NCBI GenBank assembly: GCA_965613025.1
Contig: CBFDUE010000052.1
Location: 1-16,932 of the forward strand
Direction: 5' to 3'
DNA length: 16,932 nucleotides
Source: CAYTXJ01 sp965613025
GTDB lineage: Bacteria; Desulfobacterota; DSM-4660; Desulfatiglandales; JALVMZ01
The first letter of the stretch is position 1. Every line of letters starts with the position of its first letter. Below are positions 8,111-14,710 of the stretch, one piece after another. Made by a program: the position numbers and the translations under genes. The notes below the pieces were generated by a model. It was not told the DNA's origin. It did not search any database and was given only the letters and a program-made list of their open reading frames with translations.

Positions 8111-8138
8111 ATATAACCTCAAAGAGAGATTTTATCAA
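8111..8138 (-). promoter_or_regulatory. Predicted promoter of the PHP-helicase gene
   Basis: On the minus strand TTGATA (8138-8133) and TTATAT (8116-8111) are spaced 16 nt. Transcription would start about 8-10 nt before the ATG at 8096, giving a near-leaderless message, consistent with the lack of a Shine-Dalgarno. The -35 box lies inside one arm of the dyad at 8131-8157. Confidence 0.4.
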
Positions 8139-8157
8139 GGACAAAAGGCTTGATAAA
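8131..8157. promoter_or_regulatory. Perfect 9-bp inverted repeat, operator-like
   Basis: TTTATCAAG (8131-8139) and CTTGATAAA (8149-8157) are perfect reverse complements around a 9-nt spacer. Each arm contains a TTGATA -35 box, one for each divergent gene. No T-run follows on either side, so it does not look like a terminator. A dimeric regulator bound here would cover both promoters. Confidence 0.5.
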
Positions 8158-8179
8158 TTACTCTTACAAGGGATATAAG
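8150..8179 (+). promoter_or_regulatory. Predicted promoter of the seven-gene CoA/acetyl-CoA operon
   Basis: TTGATA (8150-8155) and TATAAG (8174-8179) are spaced 18 nt; GATATA at 8172 would give 16 nt. Transcription from here would start near 8186, just before the Shine-Dalgarno AGGGAGG at 8188-8194. The -35 box sits in the right arm of the dyad. Confidence 0.45.
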
Positions 8180-8199
8180 AAAAAAACAGGGAGGTAAAG

Positions 8200-8682
8200 A
8201 TGGCAAAAGTAACCCAATTCTTTCGCACCAAATGCTCTAAGGTTGAAAGAATGGATGATCAGAGGCTTAAGGTGATAAGCTATCAGATGGATTCACATTC
8301 TACCATGTGGGGAGAGATGGAACTTATCATTCCAGATCTGGAGATCACCAATATTAGAGTTGAGACAGGAGATATGAGCTTTAGCTTTCCAAAGCTATTG
8401 GGTGCTAAGATCGGAGCGGGGATAAGAAAGATTATTGCCTCTTGTGTGGAATCCAGATTAAAAGAAGAGTGCGTGGATTTCTTTATTGAAGATATGTGTG
8501 ACTCTGTAATCCTGCTATTTACCAAGAAGGTCCTATCTAAGGCACCACGCACCAACGATTTAAAGGAAGAAAGGGCCTTTTTTATGGAGCTGGTAAAGAA
8601 AAATACCAGGCTATTAAATAGCTGTGCGGCCCTATCTACTGAAAGCCCTCTTCTTGAGGGAATAGACCTGAAACAGGAATAA
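8200..8682 (+). CDS. Small DUF2889-like protein
   Basis: A 160-residue soluble protein, first gene of the probable operon. The segment 30-107 (STMWGEMELIIPDLEITNIR, then LLGAKIGAGIRKIIAS, then C91 and C100) follows the layout of DUF2889: a beta-rich start, an 'LxGxxIgxGfrr' turn and a helix with cysteines. The same layout appears in the N-terminus of the next gene, so the two are probably paralogs. The function of DUF2889 is unknown and none is assigned. The tail (115-160) is charged and unlike anything I recognise. The start is well supported: AGGGAGG lies 5 nt before the ATG. Confidence 0.75.
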   Translation: MAKVTQFFRTKCSKVERMDDQRLKVISYQMDSHSTMWGEMELIIPDLEITNIRVETGDMSFSFPKLLGAKIGAGIRKIIASCVESRLKEECVDFFIEDMCDSVILLFTKKVLSKAPRTNDLKEERAFFMELVKKNTRLLNSCAALSTESPLLEGIDLKQE

Positions 8683-8693
8683 GAGGCTTTAAT

Positions 8694-9764
8694 ATGGAAA
8701 GCTTTATACGAAATAAGACAGTGGGGATATGGAAAGATCAGGATATGGTCATTGTTCATGGAATCCTTGATGATGATATATATGCCTTGGAAATTGAAAT
8801 AGAGATTAACGAAGATGGGGATATCATATCTGACATTAAGGCTAAATGGATAAGAGAGGAAAATTCCCAATGCTTTAGAGCTATTCCTCCTCTAAGAGAA
8901 ATCTTAGGTAGAAAGATAGATCCAGATTTTATTGAGACCATGTACAGAAGGCTATGCAGATCTTCATGTAGGCACTTTGCAAATCTTATAAAAGAGGGGC
9001 TGCTTAGCTATTTAATTTCAAAGAGATATGGCTATCTGAAAGAGAGAAGGGAAAGGAACATTAAAGTAGAGGTATCTGAAAGAGAGGATAGCCCTGATAG
9101 AGTGGTTATCCAGAGAGATGAGGCAGGAGGATTTGCCTCTATCATTGACCTCCATGTCCATACCTATCCCAGATCTAAATGTAGTGTGATGAGTGTGGAA
9201 GAGGCTATTGAAGAGGCCAAAAGGATAGGCCTTAGCGGAATATGTCTTACAGAGCATCAGGTTATGTGGGAGAGGGAAGAGGTCGAAAGACTGATTGAGC
9301 GGCATGGTATATTGGTTCTCAGGGGTGTGGAGATAACCACAGATCAAGGAGATGTGCTTGTATTTGGCATGGAGTTGGAGACTGATGAGGTTATGGAAAT
9401 TGAAAGATTAAGGGATATGGTCTTAAAAGAGGGAGGATTTATGATTGCCTGTCATCCATTTCGGGGATTTTTAACATTTGGGCTTAAGGAGCTTGGAATT
9501 ACTGTAGAGTCTGCCTCAAAGAGACCTATTATACAGAATGTGGATGCTGTGGAGGTCTTAAATAGCAGAGTTACAGATGATGAAAACAGATTTGCATTGG
9601 AGGTGGCAAAGAAGGCGGATAGACTAATTACAGGAGGAAGTGATGCCCATGATATAAGAAGCGTTGGAAGATATGCAACCGCATTTAAGAGCCCTATACG
9701 CACAGAGGAGGATCTCCTCCAGGCACTTAGAGGTGGCAGGTATAGCCCAATTGTCTTTAAATAG
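8694..9764 (+). CDS. DUF2889-like domain fused to a PHP metal-dependent phosphoesterase
   Basis: A 356-residue two-domain protein. Residues 1-115 resemble DUF2889: ALEIEIEINEDGDIISDI, ILGRKIDPDFIETM, and C88/C92 before RHFANLIKEG. Residues 150-356 are a compact PHP domain with all expected metal-binding motifs: D152-L-H154-V-H156, E187-H188, E213, H254-P and D317-A-H319. PHP domains hydrolyse phosphoesters such as nucleotides, oligonucleotides or phosphoadenosine compounds; the substrate here is not evident. The gene starts 11 nt after the DUF2889-like gene with AGAGG upstream of the ATG. A link to removal of AMP or CoA by-products in this operon would be speculation. Confidence 0.85.
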   Translation: MESFIRNKTVGIWKDQDMVIVHGILDDDIYALEIEIEINEDGDIISDIKAKWIREENSQCFRAIPPLREILGRKIDPDFIETMYRRLCRSSCRHFANLIKEGLLSYLISKRYGYLKERRERNIKVEVSEREDSPDRVVIQRDEAGGFASIIDLHVHTYPRSKCSVMSVEEAIEEAKRIGLSGICLTEHQVMWEREEVERLIERHGILVLRGVEITTDQGDVLVFGMELETDEVMEIERLRDMVLKEGGFMIACHPFRGFLTFGLKELGITVESASKRPIIQNVDAVEVLNSRVTDDENRFALEVAKKADRLITGGSDAHDIRSVGRYATAFKSPIRTEEDLLQALRGGRYSPIVFK

Positions 9765-9789
9765 ATTTAGGTATTGGGAGAGCATTAAC

Positions 9790-11229
9790 ATGGATTTTTT
9801 AAGAGATGTGAAAGGATGGGATAAAAAGGTCCAAAAGCTTGATGGTCTTCTTAGACTCCGTTCCTTTCCAGTGGCCTTTAGGATGCTGGAAAGCAAAGAA
9901 TGGCTAAATCATATTCCGTATCTTAGGAGGATAGATAAGAGACTTACACTATGTCAGATGATAAATCTGGTGCGAAACTTTGACTGGACAGTAGGTGCAG
10001 AAGGAAAGGACTTTATATTTCCCACCTGCTCTTCTATTATAGGTCTGGGTGAGCTTCCAGAGATATACACCGATGGGACATTTAGGAGTATTGTATGGGT
10101 TAAAAAGAAGGAGGATGCAAGGAGATTTGAAGCCTCCATTCCCAGGCTCCCCTTGGGAAAGTATGAGGCAGTTGCACTTGCCCCTCTGAGATACAATCCC
10201 TTCCATCCTGATATAGTACTGATATATGGAAATCCTGCTCAGATGATTCTGCTTATCAATGCTATCCAGCTTGAATCCTATCAGGTGATGCAATTTTTCT
10301 GCGTAGGTGAGTCCTCGTGTGCAGATGTGATAGTAAGATCCATACAGGAAAGAAAAGTCTATCTTACCATACCCTGCTATGGAGAGAGACGTTATGGCCA
10401 TGCACAAGACGATGAGCTGGTAATGGCCATTCCTGCAGAGATGATAGATACGGTAATCAGAGGGCTTGAAGGCCTCTATAGAAGAGGGATCAGATACCCC
10501 ATAAGCTATGCAGGTGCAGAATCAGAGCTTTTGGAAGCCTTTCCTCCTGCATACAGAAATGTGGATATGGTAGATAGGGTAAGAGGAAAGGGTAGGAGAG
10601 TGGTGATAGGGCTTAGTGGTGGAATTGCAAGTGGAAAGAGCACAGTAAGTGGTATGTTGAAGGAAAAAGGGGCATACATAATAGATTTTGATATCCTTGC
10701 AAGGGAGGTGGTCAAGCCCGGAAGGCCAGCCTGGAAGGATATTGTGGAGTATTTTGGAAGGCAGGTATTGACTGAAGAAGATACCATAGACAGGAAGAGG
10801 CTATCTGAGATTGTATTTAAGGATATGGAAAAGAGAAAGAGGCTTGAATCCTTTACCCATCCCAGGATCATGGATGAATTTTTAAAACAGATGGAGGAGA
10901 TAACCCAAAAGGAAGACACTCCCATAATTGTAGCAGATATACCGCTTCTATTTGAGCTCAATTTGCAATATCTCTTTCTGAAAAACATCTTGGTATTTGT
11001 GCCAAAGGAGATACAGATAGAAAGGCTTATGCAAAGAGACGGTATAGATAAGGTAGAGGCAGAGGCAAGGCTAAGGGCCCAGCTCCCAATGGAAGAGAAG
11101 TTAGGATACGCAGATTATATAATCTATAATGACAAAGGAATAGAACATACTAAAGTGCAGGTAGATAGACTATGGGATGAACTAAAAAGGCTAAGAGAGG
11201 ATATAAGGATACAGAAAAAGGAGGCCTAA
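9790..11229 (+). CDS. coaE: DUF169 domain fused to dephospho-CoA kinase (CoaE)
   Basis: A 479-residue fusion. Residues 1-255 match DUF169: a conserved start (LRLRSFPVAFRML), then C55, C80, YEAVALAPLR, DIVLIYGNPAQ at 141-151, C171/C177, and IPCYGER...DELVMAIPA. Residues 268-479 are a full dephospho-CoA kinase, which phosphorylates the 3'-hydroxyl of dephospho-CoA as the last step of CoA synthesis: P-loop GGIASGKST 277-285, DFDILAREVV near 299, VADIPLLFE and the lid motif QRDG. The start at 9790 (GGGAG 9 nt upstream) avoids overlap with the PHP gene; a start at 9664 would overlap it by 101 nt. A GTG with a nearby GGAG around residue 271 could in principle also initiate a stand-alone kinase. The last bases carry the ribosome site for acs. 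Confidence 0.9.
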   Translation: MDFLRDVKGWDKKVQKLDGLLRLRSFPVAFRMLESKEWLNHIPYLRRIDKRLTLCQMINLVRNFDWTVGAEGKDFIFPTCSSIIGLGELPEIYTDGTFRSIVWVKKKEDARRFEASIPRLPLGKYEAVALAPLRYNPFHPDIVLIYGNPAQMILLINAIQLESYQVMQFFCVGESSCADVIVRSIQERKVYLTIPCYGERRYGHAQDDELVMAIPAEMIDTVIRGLEGLYRRGIRYPISYAGAESELLEAFPPAYRNVDMVDRVRGKGRRVVIGLSGGIASGKSTVSGMLKEKGAYIIDFDILAREVVKPGRPAWKDIVEYFGRQVLTEEDTIDRKRLSEIVFKDMEKRKRLESFTHPRIMDEFLKQMEEITQKEDTPIIVADIPLLFELNLQYLFLKNILVFVPKEIQIERLMQRDGIDKVEAEARLRAQLPMEEKLGYADYIIYNDKGIEHTKVQVDRLWDELKRLREDIRIQKKEA

Positions 11230-11231
11230 TT

Positions 11232-13190
11232 ATGCCACAAAGAGATGAGATATATGATAGGCATCTGGAATATTTTAGACAAGAGGCGCATATAAAAGGT
11301 ATGGAGCAATATCAGAGACTCTATAGAGAGTCCCTTGAAAATACAGAAGAATTTTGGAGCCGTTATGCAAGGGAATTTCTTTCCTGGTTTAAGGAATGGG
11401 ATGAGGTATTAAGATATGACTTTGAAGAGGGTCAGATTGAATGGTTTAGAGGGGGAAAGATAAATGCCTCATTTAACTGTATAGATAGACACATGGATAA
11501 GATTAAAGACAGGGTGGCCTTTTATTGGGAAGGGGATAGGCCAGAAGATAGGAGGAAGATAACATATGGAGATCTTTTCTGCGATGTAAACAGGATGGCA
11601 TATGTGCTTAAGAGATTGGGGATAGATAAGGGTGATAGGGTGGTCCTATATCTGGGGATGATTCCTGAGCTTCCCATAAGCATGCTTGCATGTGCAAGAA
11701 TTGGGGCTGTGCATAGTGTGGTCTTTGGAGGATTTAGTTCAGAGGCATTGGCAGGGCGTATAAATGACTGTGAGGCAAAACTGCTTATTACTGCAGATGG
11801 GAGTATGCGAGCAGGCAAGATTATTGATCTTAAAGGAAATGTGGATAAGGCATTGAGCTCATGTCCATCCGTAGAGAAGGTTATAGTGTACAGAAGGACA
11901 GGAAAGGATATGGATCTTGGAGATAATCAATTCTATCTACATGAGCTTTTAGAGGATGTTCCAGCAGACTGTTATATAGAGCCTGAAGAGATGGACTCCG
12001 AAGATTCCCTCTTCATCCTATATACCAGTGGTAGCACAGGTAAGCCCAAGGGGATGGTGCACACTCATGGAGGTTATCTACTCTATACAGCTATAACCTG
12101 TAAGTTTGTCTTTGATCTAAGAGATGGGGATATATTTTGGTCAACTGCTGATATAGGGTGGATAACTGGGCACAGCTACGGAGTATATGGCCCTCTCATT
12201 AATGGGGTGAGTAGTGTCCTTTTTGAAGGTGTCCCCACCTATCCTGACTATGACAGATATTGGGATATAGTAGAAAGATATGGGGTAACTAAGTTCTATA
12301 CTGCTCCTACAGTGATAAGATCCCTTGCAAGGGAAGGGGAGGAATATGTCAAAAGACACGATCTTTCTTCTTTAAAGATTCTGGGATCTGTTGGAGAGCC
12401 CCTAAATCCAAAAGCATGGAAATGGTATTACCACAATATAGGAAGAGATTGGTGTCCTATTATGGATACCTGGTGGCAGACAGAAACAGGGGGGCATATG
12501 CTTACATATCTTCCAGGTGTAAGCCCCATAAAGCCAGGTTCATGTGGAATGCCCTTTTTTGGAGTGGAGCCTGCAATTGTGGATGATACAGGTGAAGAGG
12601 TAAGATTTCCCAACCAAGAAGGGGCATTGTGTATAAAGAGGCCCTGGCCTGGTATGGCAAGGACCATATTTGGGGATCACGACAGATTTATTGACACCTA
12701 TTTTTCCAAAGTTCCAGGAATGTATTTTTCAGGAGATGGGGCAAAAAGGGATGAGGATGGATATTATTGGATAATCGGGAGGATAGATGATGTTATCAAT
12801 GTATCTGGCCACAGGCTGGGGACGGCTGAGATAGAGTCTGCTCTTGTGCTCCATCCTTTGGTCTCAGAGGCAGCAGTGGTGGGATTTCCTCATGCTGTGA
12901 AAGGCCAGGGAATATATGCATTTGTGACTCTGAAGAGGGGGGCAGAGAAGAGTGAAGAACTGAAGAAGGAGTTAATAGGCCTGGTTCGATCTGAGATAGG
13001 CCCAATTGCCACTATAGATGTGATTCAATGGGCAGATGGACTTCCAAAGACAAGAAGTGGTAAGATAATGAGAAGGATACTTAAAAAGATTGCAGAAGGG
13101 AGATTTGAAGAGCTGGGTGATACCTCCACTCTCTCAGATCCTAAGGTAATTGAACACCTAATAGAGGAGAGGATGAAGCTCTTTTCCTGA
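11232..13190 (+). CDS. acs: Acetyl-CoA synthetase, AMP-forming
   Basis: This 652-residue enzyme has the same length as Escherichia coli Acs. It activates acetate with ATP to acetyl-AMP and transfers it to CoA. Visible motifs are the P-loop YTSGSTGKPKG at 264-274, ADIGWITGHSYGVYGP (acyl pocket with T312), SVGEPLNP, DTWWQTETGG at 412-421 with the Trp414 that limits the pocket to acetate, SGDGAKRDEDGYYWIIGRID 500-519, GHRLGTAEIE, and the catalytic K611 in PKTRSGKIMRR. That lysine is the residue acetylated in the Pat/CobB and AcuA/AcuC systems, and both an acetyltransferase and a deacetylase gene follow directly. The ATG is 2 nt after the coaE stop with AAGGAGG within the end of coaE, so the two are translationally coupled. 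Confidence 0.97.
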   Translation: MPQRDEIYDRHLEYFRQEAHIKGMEQYQRLYRESLENTEEFWSRYAREFLSWFKEWDEVLRYDFEEGQIEWFRGGKINASFNCIDRHMDKIKDRVAFYWEGDRPEDRRKITYGDLFCDVNRMAYVLKRLGIDKGDRVVLYLGMIPELPISMLACARIGAVHSVVFGGFSSEALAGRINDCEAKLLITADGSMRAGKIIDLKGNVDKALSSCPSVEKVIVYRRTGKDMDLGDNQFYLHELLEDVPADCYIEPEEMDSEDSLFILYTSGSTGKPKGMVHTHGGYLLYTAITCKFVFDLRDGDIFWSTADIGWITGHSYGVYGPLINGVSSVLFEGVPTYPDYDRYWDIVERYGVTKFYTAPTVIRSLAREGEEYVKRHDLSSLKILGSVGEPLNPKAWKWYYHNIGRDWCPIMDTWWQTETGGHMLTYLPGVSPIKPGSCGMPFFGVEPAIVDDTGEEVRFPNQEGALCIKRPWPGMARTIFGDHDRFIDTYFSKVPGMYFSGDGAKRDEDGYYWIIGRIDDVINVSGHRLGTAEIESALVLHPLVSEAAVVGFPHAVKGQGIYAFVTLKRGAEKSEELKKELIGLVRSEIGPIATIDVIQWADGLPKTRSGKIMRRILKKIAEGRFEELGDTSTLSDPKVIEHLIEERMKLFS

Positions 13191-13194
13191 TCCT

Positions 13195-13668
13195 ATGCAT
13201 CTGAGGGATAAGACCGGTGAGATTGTTGAAATAAAGAGGGGGGATAAGGGAGATATCCCTTCTGTTGAGGAGATGTATGGGTGTTTTTCTCCAAAAGCCA
13301 GATTTCAGGGAATGCCACCTGTTGATATGGAATATTGTAGTAGATGGATTAGGGAGCTTTTTAAAAGCGGAATAAACTACATAGCATTAAAGCATAAAAG
13401 GGCTGTAGGACATGCGGTTATGATACCATCTGAAGAGGGGGAAGATGCAGAATTTATGATATTTGTCTTACAAGGGCAGAGAAACAGGGGAATCGGAAGT
13501 TCACTTATAAGATATGCGCTTCAGGATGGAAAAAAGAGAGGAATTAAGAGGGTGTGGTTAAGCGTGGGGAGGGATAATCTCATAGCTATAAGACTCTATA
13601 GAAAGTTTGGGTTCAATTTTAAAGATCAGTCTATAGACTCTGAAAGGATTATGACTCTGGATATATAA
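13195..13668 (+). CDS. GNAT N-acetyltransferase, Pat-like (candidate Acs lysine acetyltransferase)
   Basis: A 157-residue single-domain GNAT enzyme that uses acetyl-CoA to acetylate an amine. The N-terminal strand is VEIKRGDKGDIPSVEEMYGC, followed by FSPKARF, which parallels the LSPESRY signature of Pat-type protein acetyltransferase domains. GEDAEFMIFVLQGQRNRGIG (82-101) holds the acetyl-CoA pyrophosphate loop Q95-RNRGIG, and Y135 in RLYRKFGF is the likely general acid. Its place between acs and a deacetylase gene, as in the Bacillus acuABC-acsA region, suggests that it acetylates and silences Acs. That target is inferred from context. The ATG lies 4 nt after the acs stop and has no clear Shine-Dalgarno, so translation probably depends on coupling. 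Confidence 0.85.
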   Translation: MHLRDKTGEIVEIKRGDKGDIPSVEEMYGCFSPKARFQGMPPVDMEYCSRWIRELFKSGINYIALKHKRAVGHAVMIPSEEGEDAEFMIFVLQGQRNRGIGSSLIRYALQDGKKRGIKRVWLSVGRDNLIAIRLYRKFGFNFKDQSIDSERIMTLDI

Positions 13669-13676
13669 GAGATTCT

Positions 13677-14696
13677 GTGGAACCACGGATCGGAATACTT
13701 AGGGATAATATCTTCTTGGAGCATAAGACAGGATATGACCATCCTGAAAATCCATCAAGGCTCCGCTCCATATACCGCATGTTAGACAGGGACTGCCCTG
13801 AGGGCTATATTTACATTAGCCCTGAATCAGCTTCAATTGAGCAGATTGAACTTGTGCATAGCCCTTCATATATTGACAAGGTCTTAAAGACCGCTGATTA
13901 TCTCTTTAGCACCCTATCACCTGATACTCCTGTAAGCTCCCTTAGCTATAAAGCGGCCTTTTATGCTGTGGGGGGATGTATAAAGATTGCACAGCTTTTG
14001 GTGGATAGGAAGTTGGATATGGGAATTGCACTTATAAGACCTCCTGGGCACCACGCTCTGAAAGACAGGGCCTCAGGATTTTGCATATTTAATAACCTTG
14101 CAATTACTGCAAGATACCTAATAAATAAGGGCATTAAGCGGATCTTGATAATTGACTATGATGTCCATTATGGAAACGGAATTGCACAGGAATTCTATAC
14201 GGAAGAAGAGGTCCTCTATATCTCTACTCATGATTTGAGACTCTTTCCATACTCTGGTGACTGGAAGGAGATAGGCAAGGGAAGAGGCGAAGGTTATACC
14301 ATAAATATCCCTCTGGACAGAAGCACAGATTCAGAAATTCTCTTTCTTTTATATGATAGGGTGCTAAAAGGTATATTTAAAAATTATAGGCCTTCATTTG
14401 TGATGATCGCTGCTGGATTTGATGCACATAGGGATGATCCTATCGGAAGATTTCAGGTGGATGAACGATTCTATGGATGGATCACAAGGCTTGTCCTGGA
14501 ACTGAAAAAGGAGATTCCCTTAATGATGGTCCTTGAGGGAGGATATGATCCTACAGTTAACTCTCTTTGTGTAAAAGAGATACTGAAGTCTTTAAGGGGG
14601 CTTAACAGGGCTCCAGAGGTGGAATCTCATCCTCAGCTTGAGAGATATCTCAAGGTGCTTTATAAGATCCACAAAGGCTTTGGTCTAATAGAATGA
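13677..14696 (+). CDS. acuC: AcuC-like histone-deacetylase-family protein
   Basis: A 339-residue zinc-dependent deacetylase of the class I HDAC/AcuC superfamily. The catalytic pattern is complete: HPENPSRL near the start, the His pair in RPPGHH (H125, H126), GFCIFNN, zinc ligands D162 and H164 in IIDYDVHYGNG, D249 in AAGFDAH, and Y290 in LEGGYD. In Bacillus, AcuC deacetylates and reactivates acetyl-CoA synthetase. Here the gene follows a GNAT gene and acs, so the same role is inferred; acetylpolyamine deacetylation is an alternative within this superfamily. The start is a GTG at 13677, 8 nt after the GNAT stop, with only a weak AAGAGA before it. The homologous N-terminus (PRIGILRDNIFLEH) supports this start. 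Confidence 0.92.
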   Translation: MEPRIGILRDNIFLEHKTGYDHPENPSRLRSIYRMLDRDCPEGYIYISPESASIEQIELVHSPSYIDKVLKTADYLFSTLSPDTPVSSLSYKAAFYAVGGCIKIAQLLVDRKLDMGIALIRPPGHHALKDRASGFCIFNNLAITARYLINKGIKRILIIDYDVHYGNGIAQEFYTEEEVLYISTHDLRLFPYSGDWKEIGKGRGEGYTINIPLDRSTDSEILFLLYDRVLKGIFKNYRPSFVMIAAGFDAHRDDPIGRFQVDERFYGWITRLVLELKKEIPLMMVLEGGYDPTVNSLCVKEILKSLRGLNRAPEVESHPQLERYLKVLYKIHKGFGLIE

Positions 14697-14710
14697 GTTG
14701 AGGTGATGAG

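Noticed and set aside
8097..8231. N-terminal extension of the PHP-helicase with a signal-peptide-like hydrophobic stretch
   Set aside because: It would overlap the divergent gene at 8200, which has a strong ribosome site, and it contains the dyad and promoters. The conserved PHP start MRLIADLHIHS begins at 8096.
8283..8870. 195-codon minus-strand open frame
   Set aside because: It lies wholly opposite two well-supported genes, has low-complexity Ser/Ile/Leu content typical of antisense frames in this codon usage, and shows no recognisable domain.
9664..9789. Upstream start of the DUF169-CoaE protein at 9664
   Set aside because: It would overlap the end of the PHP gene by 101 nt, has no ribosome site, and the extra residues do not resemble DUF169. 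The ATG at 9790 fits the domain start.
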